From Streptomyces sp. SAI-135 (GTDB lineage Bacteria > Actinomycetota > Actinomycetes > Streptomycetales > Streptomycetaceae), in NCBI RefSeq assembly GCF_029893805.1, contig NZ_JARXYP010000002.1, positions 682,001 through 746,000 of the forward strand: a stretch of DNA of 64,000 bases, written 5' to 3'. A program made the position numbers and the translations under genes. Below the pieces are notes generated by a model that worked only from the letters and a program-made list of their open reading frames with translations, did not search any database and was not told the DNA's origin. Of this stretch, positions 1 through 9,031 are shown in pieces; the first letter of the stretch is position 1; every line of letters starts with the position of its first letter.

Positions 1-1
1 C

Positions 2-469
2 CGTTCGCTGAGCGTCACCACCCTCGACGAACTGCGCACCATGGTCACGCTGTTGCGGGCGTCCGGCAGCAACGCCACCGAGCTGACTCCGCAGCCCACC
101 CTGGCCGACCTCCACAAGCTCGTGGACTCCAGCGGCACGCACGCGAAGCTCACGGGTGGACTGCCGCCCCATGTGAGCACTCCCGCCCAACGGGCCCTCT
201 ACCGCACGGTCCAGGAGGCCTTGACCAACGTCCGCAAACACGCCCCCGGCGCCACGGCGGACGTGGAGCTGTGGCAGGACGGCGACCACGTCGGAGTGAC
301 CGTCACCAACACCCCGCCCACCCGTCCGTCCCTGTCCCTGCCCGGTTCGCAGCACGGTCTGGTCGGCCTGCGGGAACGGGCCGACATCCTGCACGGCACT
401 CTGGAGGCGGGCCCCACCACGGAGGGCGGCTTCCGGGTGCGGCTGCGGATTCCCCTCGGAGCGGACTGA
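2..469 (+). CDS. Sensor histidine kinase, C-terminal part (NarL/DesK type)
   Basis: The window opens inside this gene; the frame is open from base 2 and stops at 469. What is visible is the end of a two-component kinase: a helical stretch with LDELRTMVTLLR, then a HATPase_c domain. The ATPase part shows the N-box-like segment TVQEALTNVRKHAP and the closing glycine-rich GLVGLRERADILHGT followed by GGFRVRLRIPL, which is characteristic of kinases that pair with LuxR/NarL-type response regulators. The sensor part, phospho-accepting His and start lie outside the window, so its signal cannot be inferred. No response regulator follows; the gene ends at a strong hairpin and faces the sugar dehydrogenase gene. 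Confidence 0.85.
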   Translation, partial: RSLSVTTLDELRTMVTLLRASGSNATELTPQPTLADLHKLVDSSGTHAKLTGGLPPHVSTPAQRALYRTVQEALTNVRKHAPGATADVELWQDGDHVGVTVTNTPPTRPSLSLPGSQHGLVGLRERADILHGTLEAGPTTEGGFRVRLRIPLGAD

Positions 470-511
470 GCGGGGCGCGCTTGGCGCCGTCCGCGCGCTC
501 GGGCACGGCCA

Positions 512-547
512 GCGGGGCGCCGCCCCTCCCCCGGGTCGGCGCCCCGC
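512..547. terminator. Bidirectional hairpin terminator between convergent genes
   Basis: GCGGGGCGCCG (512-522) pairs perfectly with CGGCGCCCCGC (537-547) around a 14-nt loop. It lies between the histidine kinase stop and the stop of the convergent dehydrogenase gene, so it can serve both. There is no U-tract, which is normal for high-GC actinobacteria. Confidence 0.7.
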
Positions 548-565
548 ATCCGTGGTCGTGCCTGA

Positions 566-2686
566 TCAGTCAGCCGGCGTCAGCGCGACCTCGGCACTGC
601 CCGAGAGGGACGGCAGTCCCGCCGGAGGCGTGTCGGTGTAGGTGGCGTTGAAGACCGCCTTCAGGTTGTCCGAACCGCTGTGACCGCCGTCCACGAAGGT
701 CTTGAACGATCCGGAGCAGCCGTTGCTCGACGACAGCGGGTGGCCGTGCGAGTCGTGGCCGAGGATGAACGAGACGGTGACCTTCGAGCAGTCCACCGGC
801 TGGTCGTCGGTGACGGTGACCTGCCAGGTGACCGTGTCGCCCCAGTGGAACGCGGTGCCGCCGTGCGGGGCCGGGTCGGTGGTGAGGGAGACGACCGGCG
901 CCTTGTTGCCGACCACGACGGGCACGGACGCGGAGGCCGAGCGCCCGGTGCTGTCGGTGACCTTCAGCGTGGCGTCGTAGACACCGTTCTTGTCGAAGGT
1001 GTGCTTCGGGTTGGCCTCCCTGGAGTCCACGGTGCCGTCGGCGTCGAAGTCCCAGGCGTAGCGCAGGGCGTCGCCGTCGGCGTCCTTCGTGCCGGCGCTG
1101 GAGAACTGCACCGTCAGCGGGCTGGTGCCGTTGACCACGTCCGCGGCGACCTTGGGCTCCGGGGTGCGGCTGCCGCGGGTGAAGTCGATGCGGGAGAGCT
1201 GGGCCTCGGGCAGCTCGGCGAAGTACCCGGTGCCGTACTCGAGGACGTAGAGCGCGCCGTCCGGGCCGAACTCGGCGTCGATCGGGCCGTCCGTCTTGAT
1301 CGAGGGGATGGCGTCCTCGATCTTGCGCACCTCGTTGTTCCTGCCGAGGGTGATGGCCTTCATCTGGTCACGGGTCCACTCGTAGAAGAGCGGCTTGCCG
1401 TCGAAGTACTGGGGCCAGCGGTTGGCGGCCTTGTTGTGCTTGTCGTAGCGGTACGCCGGGCCGCCCATCGGGCCGATGCCACCGGTGCCGAGTTCGGGGA
1501 ACTCCGCGGAGGCGCCGTAGCCGTAGACGATCTCCGCGTCCTCGACCGGGGGCAGCTCGGTGCGGCCGGTGTTGTGGCGGGAGTCGTTGACCGGCTTGGC
1601 GCAGTCGAAGGCGCCGCTGGAGGTCTGGGTGGCGAAGTCGTAGTCCTGGTAGGGCATGTCCTGGGTCACGCAGAACGGCCAGCCGTAGTTGGCAGGGCGG
1701 TCGATGACCATCCAGCGTCCGTGGCCGGCGGGGCCGCGGCCCGGGTTGGCGGTGTTGGCGTCGGGCGAGTAGTCGCCGACGTAGAGCTCGCCGGTCCGCT
1801 CGTCCACGCCGAAGCGGAACGGGTTGCGCAGACCCATGGCGTAGATCTCGGGGCGGGTCTTCGCGGTGCCCGGCGCGAACAGGTTGCCGTCGGGTATCGC
1901 GTAGCCGCCGTTGTGCTTGACCTTGATGCGCAGGACCTTGCCGCGCAGGTCGTTGGTGTTGCCCGCGGTGCGCCGCGCGTCGTAGGCCGGGTTGCGGTCG
2001 GCGCGGTCGTCGAGCGGTGCGTAGCCGTCCGAGGAGAACGGGTTGGAGTCGTCGCCGGTCGACAGGAACAGGTTGCCCTTGTGGTCGAAGTCGATCTTGC
2101 CGCCGACGTGGCAGCAGATGCCGCGGTCGGCGGGCACGTCGATGACCTTCTGCTCGGTGGCGAAGTCGAGCTTGTTGCCCACGAGCTTGAACCGGGAAAG
2201 CCGTGTGTATCCCTTGTACTTGGCGAAGTCCGCGTCCGTGCCGAACTGCGGTGCGTCCCCCTCGTTGACGCCCGGGGTGGCCGGGTCGTCCATGGGGGTG
2301 TCGAGACGGGGCGAGTAGTAGAGGTAGACCCAGTGGTTCTTCGCGAACCCGGGGTCGACGGCGATGCCCTGCACGCCCTCCTCGTCGTGCTGGTACAGCC
2401 CGGCGGGGCTCTTCTTCATGTCGGCGGCGAGGAAGTTCACGCCGCTCTTGGGGTCGTGGATGCGCACCTCTCCGGTGCGCGCGGTGTGCAGCACGCGACG
2501 GTCGGGCAGGACCGCCAGGGCCATGGGCTCGCCCGGGCGGTCGTTGAGGGTGACCTTCTGGAAGTCCGACGAAGCCGGCGGTGCGGGGTCCGATTTGGCG
2601 GCCTGGGCCGGGGTGAGCGGCAGGAGCCCGACGGCTCCGGCCATCGCAGCCGCCCCCACGAGGGTGACGATCCGTCTGTTGCGCAC
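566..2686 (-). CDS. Secreted PQQ-type sugar (glucose/sorbosone) dehydrogenase with PKD domain
   Basis: This 706-residue protein has a Sec signal peptide (basic MRNRR, hydrophobic core, cleavage near AQAAKS at about residue 30). Residues 45-500 match the six-bladed soluble glucose/sorbosone dehydrogenase fold: EEGVQGIAVDPGF near 102-114, then repeated blade motifs such as LRGKVLRI, GLRNPFRFGVD and DAEFGPDGALYVLEYG. A PKD domain (about 515-600, YAWDFDADGTVD) and a C-terminal beta domain follow, as in extracellular sugar-acting enzymes. The expected reaction is PQQ-dependent oxidation of a sugar or cyclitol outside the cell; cofactor and substrate are inferred. Its promoter region carries a copy of the motif found before the ROK gene and the ebo operon, so it probably belongs to the same regulon. 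Confidence 0.85.
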   Translation of the reverse strand: MRNRRIVTLVGAAAMAGAVGLLPLTPAQAAKSDPAPPASSDFQKVTLNDRPGEPMALAVLPDRRVLHTARTGEVRIHDPKSGVNFLAADMKKSPAGLYQHDEEGVQGIAVDPGFAKNHWVYLYYSPRLDTPMDDPATPGVNEGDAPQFGTDADFAKYKGYTRLSRFKLVGNKLDFATEQKVIDVPADRGICCHVGGKIDFDHKGNLFLSTGDDSNPFSSDGYAPLDDRADRNPAYDARRTAGNTNDLRGKVLRIKVKHNGGYAIPDGNLFAPGTAKTRPEIYAMGLRNPFRFGVDERTGELYVGDYSPDANTANPGRGPAGHGRWMVIDRPANYGWPFCVTQDMPYQDYDFATQTSSGAFDCAKPVNDSRHNTGRTELPPVEDAEIVYGYGASAEFPELGTGGIGPMGGPAYRYDKHNKAANRWPQYFDGKPLFYEWTRDQMKAITLGRNNEVRKIEDAIPSIKTDGPIDAEFGPDGALYVLEYGTGYFAELPEAQLSRIDFTRGSRTPEPKVAADVVNGTSPLTVQFSSAGTKDADGDALRYAWDFDADGTVDSREANPKHTFDKNGVYDATLKVTDSTGRSASASVPVVVGNKAPVVSLTTDPAPHGGTAFHWGDTVTWQVTVTDDQPVDCSKVTVSFILGHDSHGHPLSSSNGCSGSFKTFVDGGHSGSDNLKAVFNATYTDTPPAGLPSLSGSAEVALTPAD

Positions 2687-2773
2687 TCAGAACTCCTTTG
2701 GTCTGCCCGGCACGTGAAAAGCCAGGCGGAATGCGTGAGTTGGACGCTAGGGCGCCCACTTTCAACTCGTCAA

Positions 2774-2809
2774 GGACAAAGTTTCGATCGATTAGAAGAA
2801 AGTTTGTCC
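2774..2809 (-). promoter_or_regulatory. Operator-like site A of the putative ROK regulon
   Basis: On the minus strand this reads GGACAAACTTTCTTC and later CTTTGTCC, so GGACAAA occurs at both ends as an inverted repeat (plus strand 2774-2780 and 2803-2809). The GGACNAACTTTCTYC core recurs at 11705 and 19508. It lies about 90-120 bases upstream of the secreted dehydrogenase start. It is assigned to the ROK regulator by inference from the shared motif, not by known binding data. Confidence 0.6.
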
Positions 2810-2903
2810 CGGTCTTTCTTGGTATCTCCGGCTCATTCGGGCGCGCCGGGGACCCGCCCGGCGGCTGCGCACCGCCGGGCGGGGCACCACGGGTGACGGC
2901 CGG

Positions 2904-4067
2904 TCAGTTGCAGGCGCGCAGCGCCGCGAGGTTGTCGTAGCCGACCTTGGCGAACTCCAGGGACTGGCCGGGGAGGGTCGTGCTGGGTGCGTTGTCCTGC
3001 TCGACCATCGGGTTGTGGTAGTTCTTCGCGCCCACCCGGGTGAAGAACCTCCGGTAGTCGATGTCGCCGGTGCCGAACGGCACCATGTCGTAGCCCATAC
3101 CGCTCTGCAGGTTGACCACACCGTCCTTGGCGTGGAAGAGCGGGAAGCGGTTGGTGTTGCGGACCACGAGCGCCGCCGGGTCGAAGACGTCCTTGCGCTG
3201 CGAGCCGTCGTGGGCGGTGTAGGTGTGGAACTTGTACTGGGCCACGTGCGCCCAGAAGACGTCCAGCTCCAGATAGACGTTCTTGCGGTCCGTCACCTTC
3301 AAGAAGTACTCCAGCTTGCGGATGCCGGAGCTGCGGGTCGGCCGGCCCTGGGCGTCGAGCGGGCCGCCGTCGAGGAGGAAGTCGTAGGCCGCGTCGTGGT
3401 TGTGGGTGTAGAGCTTGATGCCCTCGCCGCGGGCTATGGCTCCCAGGGTGTTCCACTTCTCCGCGGCCACGTCCCAGTCGGCCCGGTAAGCGGTGTTGGT
3501 GGGGTCGGCGCCGGTACCCATGTGCTCCATGCCGAGGATGTTGGCGATCTCCAGGAAACGCTTGAAGGTGTCCAGGTCGGACGGGGTCAGCGGCCACGAC
3601 GGCGGGATGTAGCCGTGGCTGCCCTGCGCCCGCAGGCCGTACTCGTCGAGCCAGGAGCGCAGTTGCTTGGCCCCCGCGACGGTGCCCAGGTCGGCGCCGC
3701 CGGGGGCGTTGGCGTGCTGGCCGTAGCCGGCGAACTCCACCTGCCGGTAGCCGAAGCGCGACAGCTGCCGGAACACCTCGCGGAAACCGGAGGGCAGGTC
3801 GGAGGCCAGCGGGTCGCGGCCGATCGCGTCACGGACGGTGTAGAGGATGATGCCGCGCTTGTGCGGCGGGACCAGGGCGGAACGGCCCCGGTCGTGGCCG
3901 GCGGCCTGTGATCTGTCCTGCGCCAGGGCGGGTGTGGCGCCGAAGACCGGGGCGGCGATCGCCGCGGCGGTGACGGCCGTGCAGGTGCTGAGGAAACGGC
4001 GGCGGTTGACGCCGAGCGTGCGGCGCAGGGCGTCGCCGGTGACGGCTTCGTCGTTGAACGCGGTCAC
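2904..4067 (-). CDS. Tat-exported sugar phosphate isomerase/epimerase-like TIM-barrel protein
   Basis: The 387-residue product starts with a twin-arginine-type leader: NRRRFLSTCTAVTAAAIAAP at about residues 20-40, cleavage near ALAQ. The mature part is an AP-endonuclease-2/xylose-isomerase TIM barrel: KRGIILYTVRDAIG, YRQVEFAGYG, NILGMEHMGTG, the metal-ligand region LELDVFWAHVAQ, and FHAKDGV. It probably isomerises, epimerises or dehydrates a sugar or cyclitol outside the membrane. It follows the ebo operon (stop of the phosphodiesterase at 4120, gap 52 bases) and precedes the secreted dehydrogenase, so the two exported enzymes probably act on the same substrate. The exact reaction cannot be read from sequence. 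Confidence 0.8.
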   Translation of the reverse strand: MTAFNDEAVTGDALRRTLGVNRRRFLSTCTAVTAAAIAAPVFGATPALAQDRSQAAGHDRGRSALVPPHKRGIILYTVRDAIGRDPLASDLPSGFREVFRQLSRFGYRQVEFAGYGQHANAPGGADLGTVAGAKQLRSWLDEYGLRAQGSHGYIPPSWPLTPSDLDTFKRFLEIANILGMEHMGTGADPTNTAYRADWDVAAEKWNTLGAIARGEGIKLYTHNHDAAYDFLLDGGPLDAQGRPTRSSGIRKLEYFLKVTDRKNVYLELDVFWAHVAQYKFHTYTAHDGSQRKDVFDPAALVVRNTNRFPLFHAKDGVVNLQSGMGYDMVPFGTGDIDYRRFFTRVGAKNYHNPMVEQDNAPSTTLPGQSLEFAKVGYDNLAALRACN

Positions 4068-4119
4068 AGTGTTCTCTCTTTCGTTGTCACGGTGCTGCGG
4101 GTGCCTGACGTCCGCCGCC

Positions 4120-5502
4120 TCAGGAGAGGCCGGCGAGCCGCAGGAGAAGGGACTTCACTTCGGTGGCCGCGACGCGGCCGGACACTGCGCGGGGGGTGGA
4201 GACCAGGACGAGCGGACCTTCGTCGTCGCTCGGGGGGCGGCGGCCGTGGCTGCCGCGAATGGGTGAGGGATCGAGGGGCACGACCGCCATGCGGTAGCGC
4301 AGGCCGAGCTTCTTGCGGGCCAGCGCCTTCGCCGCCTTGAGCCGCACGTAAGGATCTTCGGGGTCCATGAACAGCTCGACGGGGTCGTAGCCGGGTTTGC
4401 GGTGGATCTCGACGAGCTGCGCGAAGTCGGGCGCGCGGTCGTCGTCGAGCCAGTAGTAGTACGTGAACCAGGCGTCCGGCGCGGCGATCGCGACCAGTTC
4501 CCCGGAGCGCGGGTGATCCAGTCCGCCCGCCTTCTTGCCCTCGTCGTCGAGGATCTCGTCGATGCCGGGCAGGCCGTCGAGGGCGGCGCGGGTGGCGTCC
4601 AGGTCCTCGGGGCGGCGGACGTAGACGTGGGCGATCTGGTGGTCGGCGACCGCGAAGGCGCGGGAGGCCATCGGGTCGAGGTACTCCATGCCGTCCTGGG
4701 TGTGCACCTCGAGGAGACCGGCGCGGCGCAGGGCGCGGTTGATGTCGACCGGTCGGCTGACGCGGGTGATGCCGTACTCGGACAGGGCGACGACGGTACG
4801 CCCCTCCGCGCGGGCGTCGTCCAGGAGCGGGGCCAGTGCCCGGTCGAGTTCGGCTGCTGCTTGGAGGGAGCGTGGGTCGTCGGGCCCGAAGCGTTGCAGG
4901 TCGTAGTCGAGGTGGGGGAGGTAGCAGAGCGTCAGGTCGGGGTGGCGGGTGGCCATGATGTGGCGGGTGGCGTCGATGATCCACTGGCTGGAGACGAGGT
5001 CGGCGCCGGGTCCCCAGAAGTGGAAGAGGGGGAAGGTGCCGAGTTTCTCGGTGAGTTCGTCGTGCAGGGCCGGGGGCCGGGTGTAGCAGTCGGGTTCCTT
5101 GCGGCCGTCGGCGTAGTAGACGGGACGGGGGGTGACGGTGAAGTCGGTGTCGGCGCCCATGGCGTACCACCAGCAGATGTTGGCCACGGTGTAGCCGGGG
5201 TGGGCGCGGCGGGCGGCGTCCCACAGCTTGTCGCCGGCGACCAGGCCGTTGTGCTGACGCCACAGCAGGACGTCGCCCAGCTCGCGGAAGTACCAGCCGT
5301 TGCCGACGATGCCGTGCTCGGCGGGGAGTTCACCGGTGAGGAAGGTGGACTGGGCGCTGCACGTCACGGCCGGGAGCACGGTCGACAGGGGTGCCTGCGA
5401 ACCGGACGCCGCCAGCGCCTTGAGCCGGGGCATGTGCTCCAGCAGACGGGGGGTGAGACCGACCACGTCGAGGACCAGGAGCGGAGTCGGGCGGGTGCTC
5501 AT
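4120..5502 (-). CDS. Alkaline phosphatase/nucleotide pyrophosphatase-family protein, EboF-like
   Basis: The 460-residue protein belongs to the phosphodiesterase/nucleotide pyrophosphatase branch of the alkaline phosphatase superfamily. An N-terminal metal Asp lies in LLVLDVVGLTP, the Thr nucleophile region is TCSAQSTFLTGELPAEHGI (about 46-64), then PHLDYDLQRFGPD and the metal site SEYGITRVSRPV. There is no signal peptide, so a cytoplasmic site is likely. The ATG at 5502 overlaps the stop of the preceding EboE-like gene (ATGA). It is the last gene of the coupled ebo-type operon; similar phosphodiesterases are the 'F' component of other ebo/edb clusters. Expected role: hydrolysis of a phosphodiester or phosphate on an ebo intermediate (inference). 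Confidence 0.8.
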   Translation of the reverse strand: MSTRPTPLLVLDVVGLTPRLLEHMPRLKALAASGSQAPLSTVLPAVTCSAQSTFLTGELPAEHGIVGNGWYFRELGDVLLWRQHNGLVAGDKLWDAARRAHPGYTVANICWWYAMGADTDFTVTPRPVYYADGRKEPDCYTRPPALHDELTEKLGTFPLFHFWGPGADLVSSQWIIDATRHIMATRHPDLTLCYLPHLDYDLQRFGPDDPRSLQAAAELDRALAPLLDDARAEGRTVVALSEYGITRVSRPVDINRALRRAGLLEVHTQDGMEYLDPMASRAFAVADHQIAHVYVRRPEDLDATRAALDGLPGIDEILDDEGKKAGGLDHPRSGELVAIAAPDAWFTYYYWLDDDRAPDFAQLVEIHRKPGYDPVELFMDPEDPYVRLKAAKALARKKLGLRYRMAVVPLDPSPIRGSHGRRPPSDDEGPLVLVSTPRAVSGRVAATEVKSLLLRLAGLS

Positions 5503-6668
5503 GGCAGCTCCTTCAGGCCGAGGTCGGTCAGCAGGTCGCCGGCGAGGGCCAGTTCGGCGGCGATGCCGTCGACGAGCTGGGTTCTGGTGCGCGGCCGCAG
5601 TTCGGACGGGAGCGCCTGCCACGTGTAGGTCTCGACCTCCAGATGACGGGTGCGCGGCTCCGTGCCTCCCACCAGCAGCGCCAGGGCCTCCTGGAGCACG
5701 GGCAGGGTCGAGGTGAGCGGTGGGGCGGGTGGCGTGTGCAGCGGGACGTGGAAGTGGGCACGCCAGGGCGCCTCGTCGGGCAGCACCTCGCCGGTGAGTG
5801 CTTCACCGAGGTCGTCGGTGCCGCGCAGTCCGTCGGGGGTCAGGGTGCGGGTCTGGTGCAGGAAGCGCGGTTCGGCGAAGGCGGCGAGGGCCGCGCGGAC
5901 CTCGGGGCGGCTGGGCTCCTGGGCGTGCAGGGCCGCCGACAGCTGTGCCTTGGGGATGGTGACGCCGGCCGCCCCGAGGGCCGTCAGCGCCGTCGCCGGG
6001 TCCTCGAAGGACGTGGCCAGGTGGCACGTGTCGACGCACACGCCGATACGGTCGCCCGGCAGGGCGCTGAGGGGCCCGATCGCGTCCGCGGTGGTCTCCA
6101 CCGTGCACCCGGGCTCCGGTTCCAGGGCGATGCGGATCGACCTGCCGGTCAGCTCCTGGAGCGCGTCGAGCCGTTCCGACAGCGTGGTCAGCGCCGCGGT
6201 GGCGGTGGCGGCGGCGCGCTCGTCGAAGTCGGTGCGCCAGGCGAGCGGGAGCGTGGAGATGGTGCCATCTCTGACGTCGTCCGGCAGCAGGGCCGCCAGC
6301 AGCCGGGCCAGGGCGGTGGTGTGCTCCAGGCGTTCGGGGTCGGTCCAGTCGGGCCGGTAGACGCGGTACTTGACCTCCTCGGCGCCGAAGCCCTCGTAGG
6401 GGAAGCCGTTCAGGGTGACCACTTCCAGGCCGCGCCGGTCCAGCTCGCCGCGCAGGCCCCGCAGGGTCACCGGGTCGGTGATCAGCGCGCGGGCGGCGTC
6501 CTTGGCGAGCCACAGACCGATGCCGAGGCGGTCCCGTCCCAGGCTTCTGCGCACCGGCTCGCAGTGGTCGCGCAGTTGGGCGAGGACGCCGTCGAGGGTC
6601 TCGGCCGGGTGGACGTTGGTGCAGTAGGCGAGGTGGACGGTGGAACCGTCGGGGTGGCGGAAGCGCAT
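5499..6668 (-). CDS. eboE: EboE-type TIM-barrel protein (metabolite traffic protein EboE)
   Basis: The 389-residue product begins MRFRHPDGSTVHLAYCTNVHP, the usual opening of EboE proteins, and continues as a xylose-isomerase-like TIM barrel: LGIGLWLAKDAARAL, EVVTLNGFPYEGFG, RIALEPEPGCTVE, GVCVDTCHLATSFEDP and a late HFHVPLH metal-site segment. No signal peptide or membrane helix is seen. In ebo clusters this component is needed for moving or preparing a secondary metabolite precursor, for example the scytonemin monomer of Nostoc; its reaction is not established. It is coupled downstream to the phosphodiesterase by a 4-nt overlap and lies 4 nt after the TatD-like gene. Confidence 0.85.
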   Translation of the reverse strand: MRFRHPDGSTVHLAYCTNVHPAETLDGVLAQLRDHCEPVRRSLGRDRLGIGLWLAKDAARALITDPVTLRGLRGELDRRGLEVVTLNGFPYEGFGAEEVKYRVYRPDWTDPERLEHTTALARLLAALLPDDVRDGTISTLPLAWRTDFDERAAATATAALTTLSERLDALQELTGRSIRIALEPEPGCTVETTADAIGPLSALPGDRIGVCVDTCHLATSFEDPATALTALGAAGVTIPKAQLSAALHAQEPSRPEVRAALAAFAEPRFLHQTRTLTPDGLRGTDDLGEALTGEVLPDEAPWRAHFHVPLHTPPAPPLTSTLPVLQEALALLVGGTEPRTRHLEVETYTWQALPSELRPRTRTQLVDGIAAELALAGDLLTDLGLKELP

Positions 6669-6672
6669 CGCT

Positions 6673-7521
6673 CTACTCGCCTCCGCGCAGGATGGAGTTG
6701 CCCTCGTGCAGGTCCCGCGCCTGCGGGACGTCCAGTCGGAGCCGGCCGCTGAGCCCGTAGAAGGCGACCGGGTTGCGCCACAGCACCTGGTCGACGTCGT
6801 CCTCGCCGAAACCGGCCGCGAGCATGGCGTCGGCGACCTTCCGCGTCTTCAGTGGGTCGCTCCTCCCCCAGTCCGCGGCGGAGTTGACGAGGATCTTCTC
6901 CGGGCCGTAGTCCTTCAGGACGGCGACCATGCGGTCCTCGTCCATCTTGGTGTCCGGGTAGACGGAGAAGCCGAGCCAGCAGCCGCTGTCCTTGGCCGCC
7001 TTGACGGTGGTCTCGTTGAGGTGGTCGAGCAGCACCCGGTCGGTGGGCAGGTTCGACTCGCGGACGACGTCCACGGTGCGGTGGAGGCCGGCGAGCTTGT
7101 CGCGGTGGGGCGTGTGGACGAGGGCGGGCAGGCCGTGGTCGGCGGCGAGTTGGAGCTGTGCGGCCAGCGCGGTGTCCTCGGCGGGGGTCATGGAGTCGTA
7201 GCCGATCTCGCCGACGGCGACGACACCGTCCTTGACGAGGTAGCGGGGCAGGGCGTCCAGGACCGGTGTGCAGCGCGGGTCGTTGGCCTCCTTGGGGTTG
7301 AGCGCGATGGTGCAGTGGTGGGCGATGCCGTACTGGGCGGCGCGGAAGGGCTCCCAGCCGAGGAGGGCGTCGAAGTAGTCGAAGAAACTGGAAGGACTGG
7401 TCCGGGGCTGGCCCAGCCAGAACGACGGTTCGACCACGGCGCGCACACCGGCGGCGTGCATCGCCTCGTAGTCGTCGGTGGTGCGGGACGTCATGTGGAT
7501 GTGCGGGTCGAAGATGCGCAT
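6673..7521 (-). CDS. eboB: TatD-family metal-dependent hydrolase, EboB-like
   Basis: The 282-residue protein is an amidohydrolase-type TIM barrel. The HxH metal motif is in FDPHIHM (His7 and His9), followed by VVAVGEIGYD (Glu ligand), LVHTPHRDK, VLLDHLNETT and VNSAADWGRSDP (Asp ligand). TatD-like proteins are the EboB component of ebo clusters. The start is set at the ATG at 7521 because GGAGG ends five bases upstream; a GTG sits one codon earlier and overlaps the EboA stop as GTGA. It belongs to the coupled operon and lies four bases before eboE. Substrate unknown. Confidence 0.85.
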   Translation of the reverse strand: MRIFDPHIHMTSRTTDDYEAMHAAGVRAVVEPSFWLGQPRTSPSSFFDYFDALLGWEPFRAAQYGIAHHCTIALNPKEANDPRCTPVLDALPRYLVKDGVVAVGEIGYDSMTPAEDTALAAQLQLAADHGLPALVHTPHRDKLAGLHRTVDVVRESNLPTDRVLLDHLNETTVKAAKDSGCWLGFSVYPDTKMDEDRMVAVLKDYGPEKILVNSAADWGRSDPLKTRKVADAMLAAGFGEDDVDQVLWRNPVAFYGLSGRLRLDVPQARDLHEGNSILRGGE

Positions 7522-8159
7522 CACGCCTCCTTGGGCTCCTCGCCCGTCAGGGTCAGCACGCGAACGAGGTCGTCGGGGACGTCACGGCCGGCGGCGGTGC
7601 GCTCGGCCGCGTGGTCGGTGAGCATGCGGGCGAGTTCGCCGTCGCCCGCCGCCCGTCGGGCCAGGTTCGCGACCGCGTCGACGGGGACGCCGGTGAACAG
7701 GCACTTCAGGACGGCGTGACGCCAGGCGTGGGCATCGAGGTGGGCGGCCGCGTAGGGGCCGACGGCGGCGGCGATGAGCCGGGTGTCGTTGCTGCGCAGG
7801 GCGTCCTCGACCAGGTGGACGGCGTGCGGTCCGTCGACCAGGGCCGGCAGCGCCCGCAGCACCGCCCGGCGTTCGGCGGCACTGCCCTGCTGGTAGAGCC
7901 GGGTCAGGGTCTCGGCCCCTGCCCGGGCCTCGACCAGCAGCAGCGTACGGACGGCGTCCGCGTGGTCGTGGCCGCAGTGCCGCCCGGCTGCGGCGAAGCG
8001 CAGCTCCCAGCTGTGGGCGAGGTACGGGGAGGAAGCCGCGGGCGGTGCCTGTGCGGCGGCCGCGGCGGCCGCCAGCGCTGCGCCGAACCAGGCACGCGCG
8101 GTGCCGTCGGCCAGCGAGGCGGTGACGTCGTCGCGGGTCCAGGGAGCGGTGTGCGTCAT
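7521..8159 (-). CDS. eboA: EboA-domain protein
   Basis: This 212-residue Ala- and Arg-rich all-helical protein has the features of the EboA family: an internal SPYLAHSWELRFAAAGRH segment, HEAT-like helical repeats (RRAVLRALPALVDG, AHLDAHAWRHAVLKCLFTGVPVDA) and the conserved C-terminal region ANLARRAAGDGELARMLTDH. EboA proteins have no assigned activity; they occur only with other ebo genes, so recognition rests partly on context. Both ends overlap neighbours by 4 nt or less (ATGA with the isomerase, TGA with eboB), showing one transcript. It probably acts as a cytoplasmic adaptor or scaffold (inference). Confidence 0.8.
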   Translation of the reverse strand: MTHTAPWTRDDVTASLADGTARAWFGAALAAAAAAAQAPPAASSPYLAHSWELRFAAAGRHCGHDHADAVRTLLLVEARAGAETLTRLYQQGSAAERRAVLRALPALVDGPHAVHLVEDALRSNDTRLIAAAVGPYAAAHLDAHAWRHAVLKCLFTGVPVDAVANLARRAAGDGELARMLTDHAAERTAAGRDVPDDLVRVLTLTGEEPKEA

Positions 8160-9031
8160 GCTGCCGTCGCCCCCTTCGGCGTGGCTGCCATTGTGCGGAG
8201 GAACTCGATCGAGGTACGGGCCAGTTCAGGCCCGGCGTGGGAGTGACGGGGCAGTTCGACGACGGTCAGGCCCTGGTAGCCGGTGGCCGCGAGGGCCTCC
8301 AGGACGGGCGGGAAGTCGATCTCGCCGTCGCCGAACGGCAGGTGCTCGTGCACCCCGCGGCGCATGTCCTCGATCTGCACATGCCGCAGCCAGGGCCCTG
8401 CCGCGCGGACGCACTCGGCGGGCGGTTCCGGCTCCAGGCACTGGCAGTGGCCGATGTCGAGGGTCAGGCCGAGCGGAGCGGGGCTGCCGAGCGAGGTGCG
8501 CAGGTGGTGGAAGTCGGCGAGGGTGGCCAGGAGGTGGCCCGGTTCGGGTTCGATGGCCAGCGGTACGCCGGCGGCGTCCGCGGCGTCGAGCACGGGTGTG
8601 AGTGCCTCGTGCAGGCGCTGCCACGCGGTGTCGCGGTCGGTGCCAGCCGGCGTGATGCCGCTGAAGCAGTGCACGGCGTGCGCTCCGAGGTCGGCGGCGA
8701 CCTCGACCGCCGTGCGGAGCAGCCGGGTGCGGGCTTCGCGCCCCTCGGGCTCCGCGTCCAGCAGCGACGGGCCGTGCTTGCGCCGCGGGTCGAGCACATA
8801 GCGGGCACCCGTCTCGATGGTGGCGGTGAGCCCCAGGGCATCCAGCCGACGGGCGACGTGAGCGGTGCGGGCGGCGAGGCCGGGGGCGACCGGGTCGAGG
8901 TGCATGTGGTCGAGCGTGAGGCCGACACCGTCGTAGCCCAGCTCCGCGAGCAGGCCGAGGGCGTCGTCCAGGCGGAGGTCGGTGAGACCGTTGGTGCCGT
9001 AGCCGAGGCGCAGTCGCTGCTGACCGCTCAT
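8156..9031 (-). CDS. Sugar phosphate isomerase/epimerase (cytoplasmic TIM barrel) within the ebo operon
   Basis: The 291-residue protein has a clean AP-endonuclease-2 TIM-barrel pattern: RLGYGTNGLTDLRLDDALGL, AVHCFSGITPAG, AIEPEPGHLLATLADF (Glu metal ligand), LGLTLDIGHCQC (Asp and His), HVQIEDMRRGVHEHLPFGDG (Asp, His) and VELPRHSH (Glu). All metal-site residues appear intact. It has no export signal, unlike the Tat-exported relative at 2904-4067. It is coupled to eboC before it (ATGA overlap at 9028) and eboA after it. A plausible job is isomerising the product of the upstream cyclitol-phosphate synthase (inference). Confidence 0.85.
   Translation of the reverse strand: MSGQQRLRLGYGTNGLTDLRLDDALGLLAELGYDGVGLTLDHMHLDPVAPGLAARTAHVARRLDALGLTATIETGARYVLDPRRKHGPSLLDAEPEGREARTRLLRTAVEVAADLGAHAVHCFSGITPAGTDRDTAWQRLHEALTPVLDAADAAGVPLAIEPEPGHLLATLADFHHLRTSLGSPAPLGLTLDIGHCQCLEPEPPAECVRAAGPWLRHVQIEDMRRGVHEHLPFGDGEIDFPPVLEALAATGYQGLTVVELPRHSHAGPELARTSIEFLRTMAATPKGATAA

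Noticed and set aside
680..2896. 738-residue plus-strand open frame opposite the PQQ-type dehydrogenase
   Set aside because: Val/Gly/Arg-only composition typical of a GC-rich antisense frame; the minus-strand gene has clear domains.
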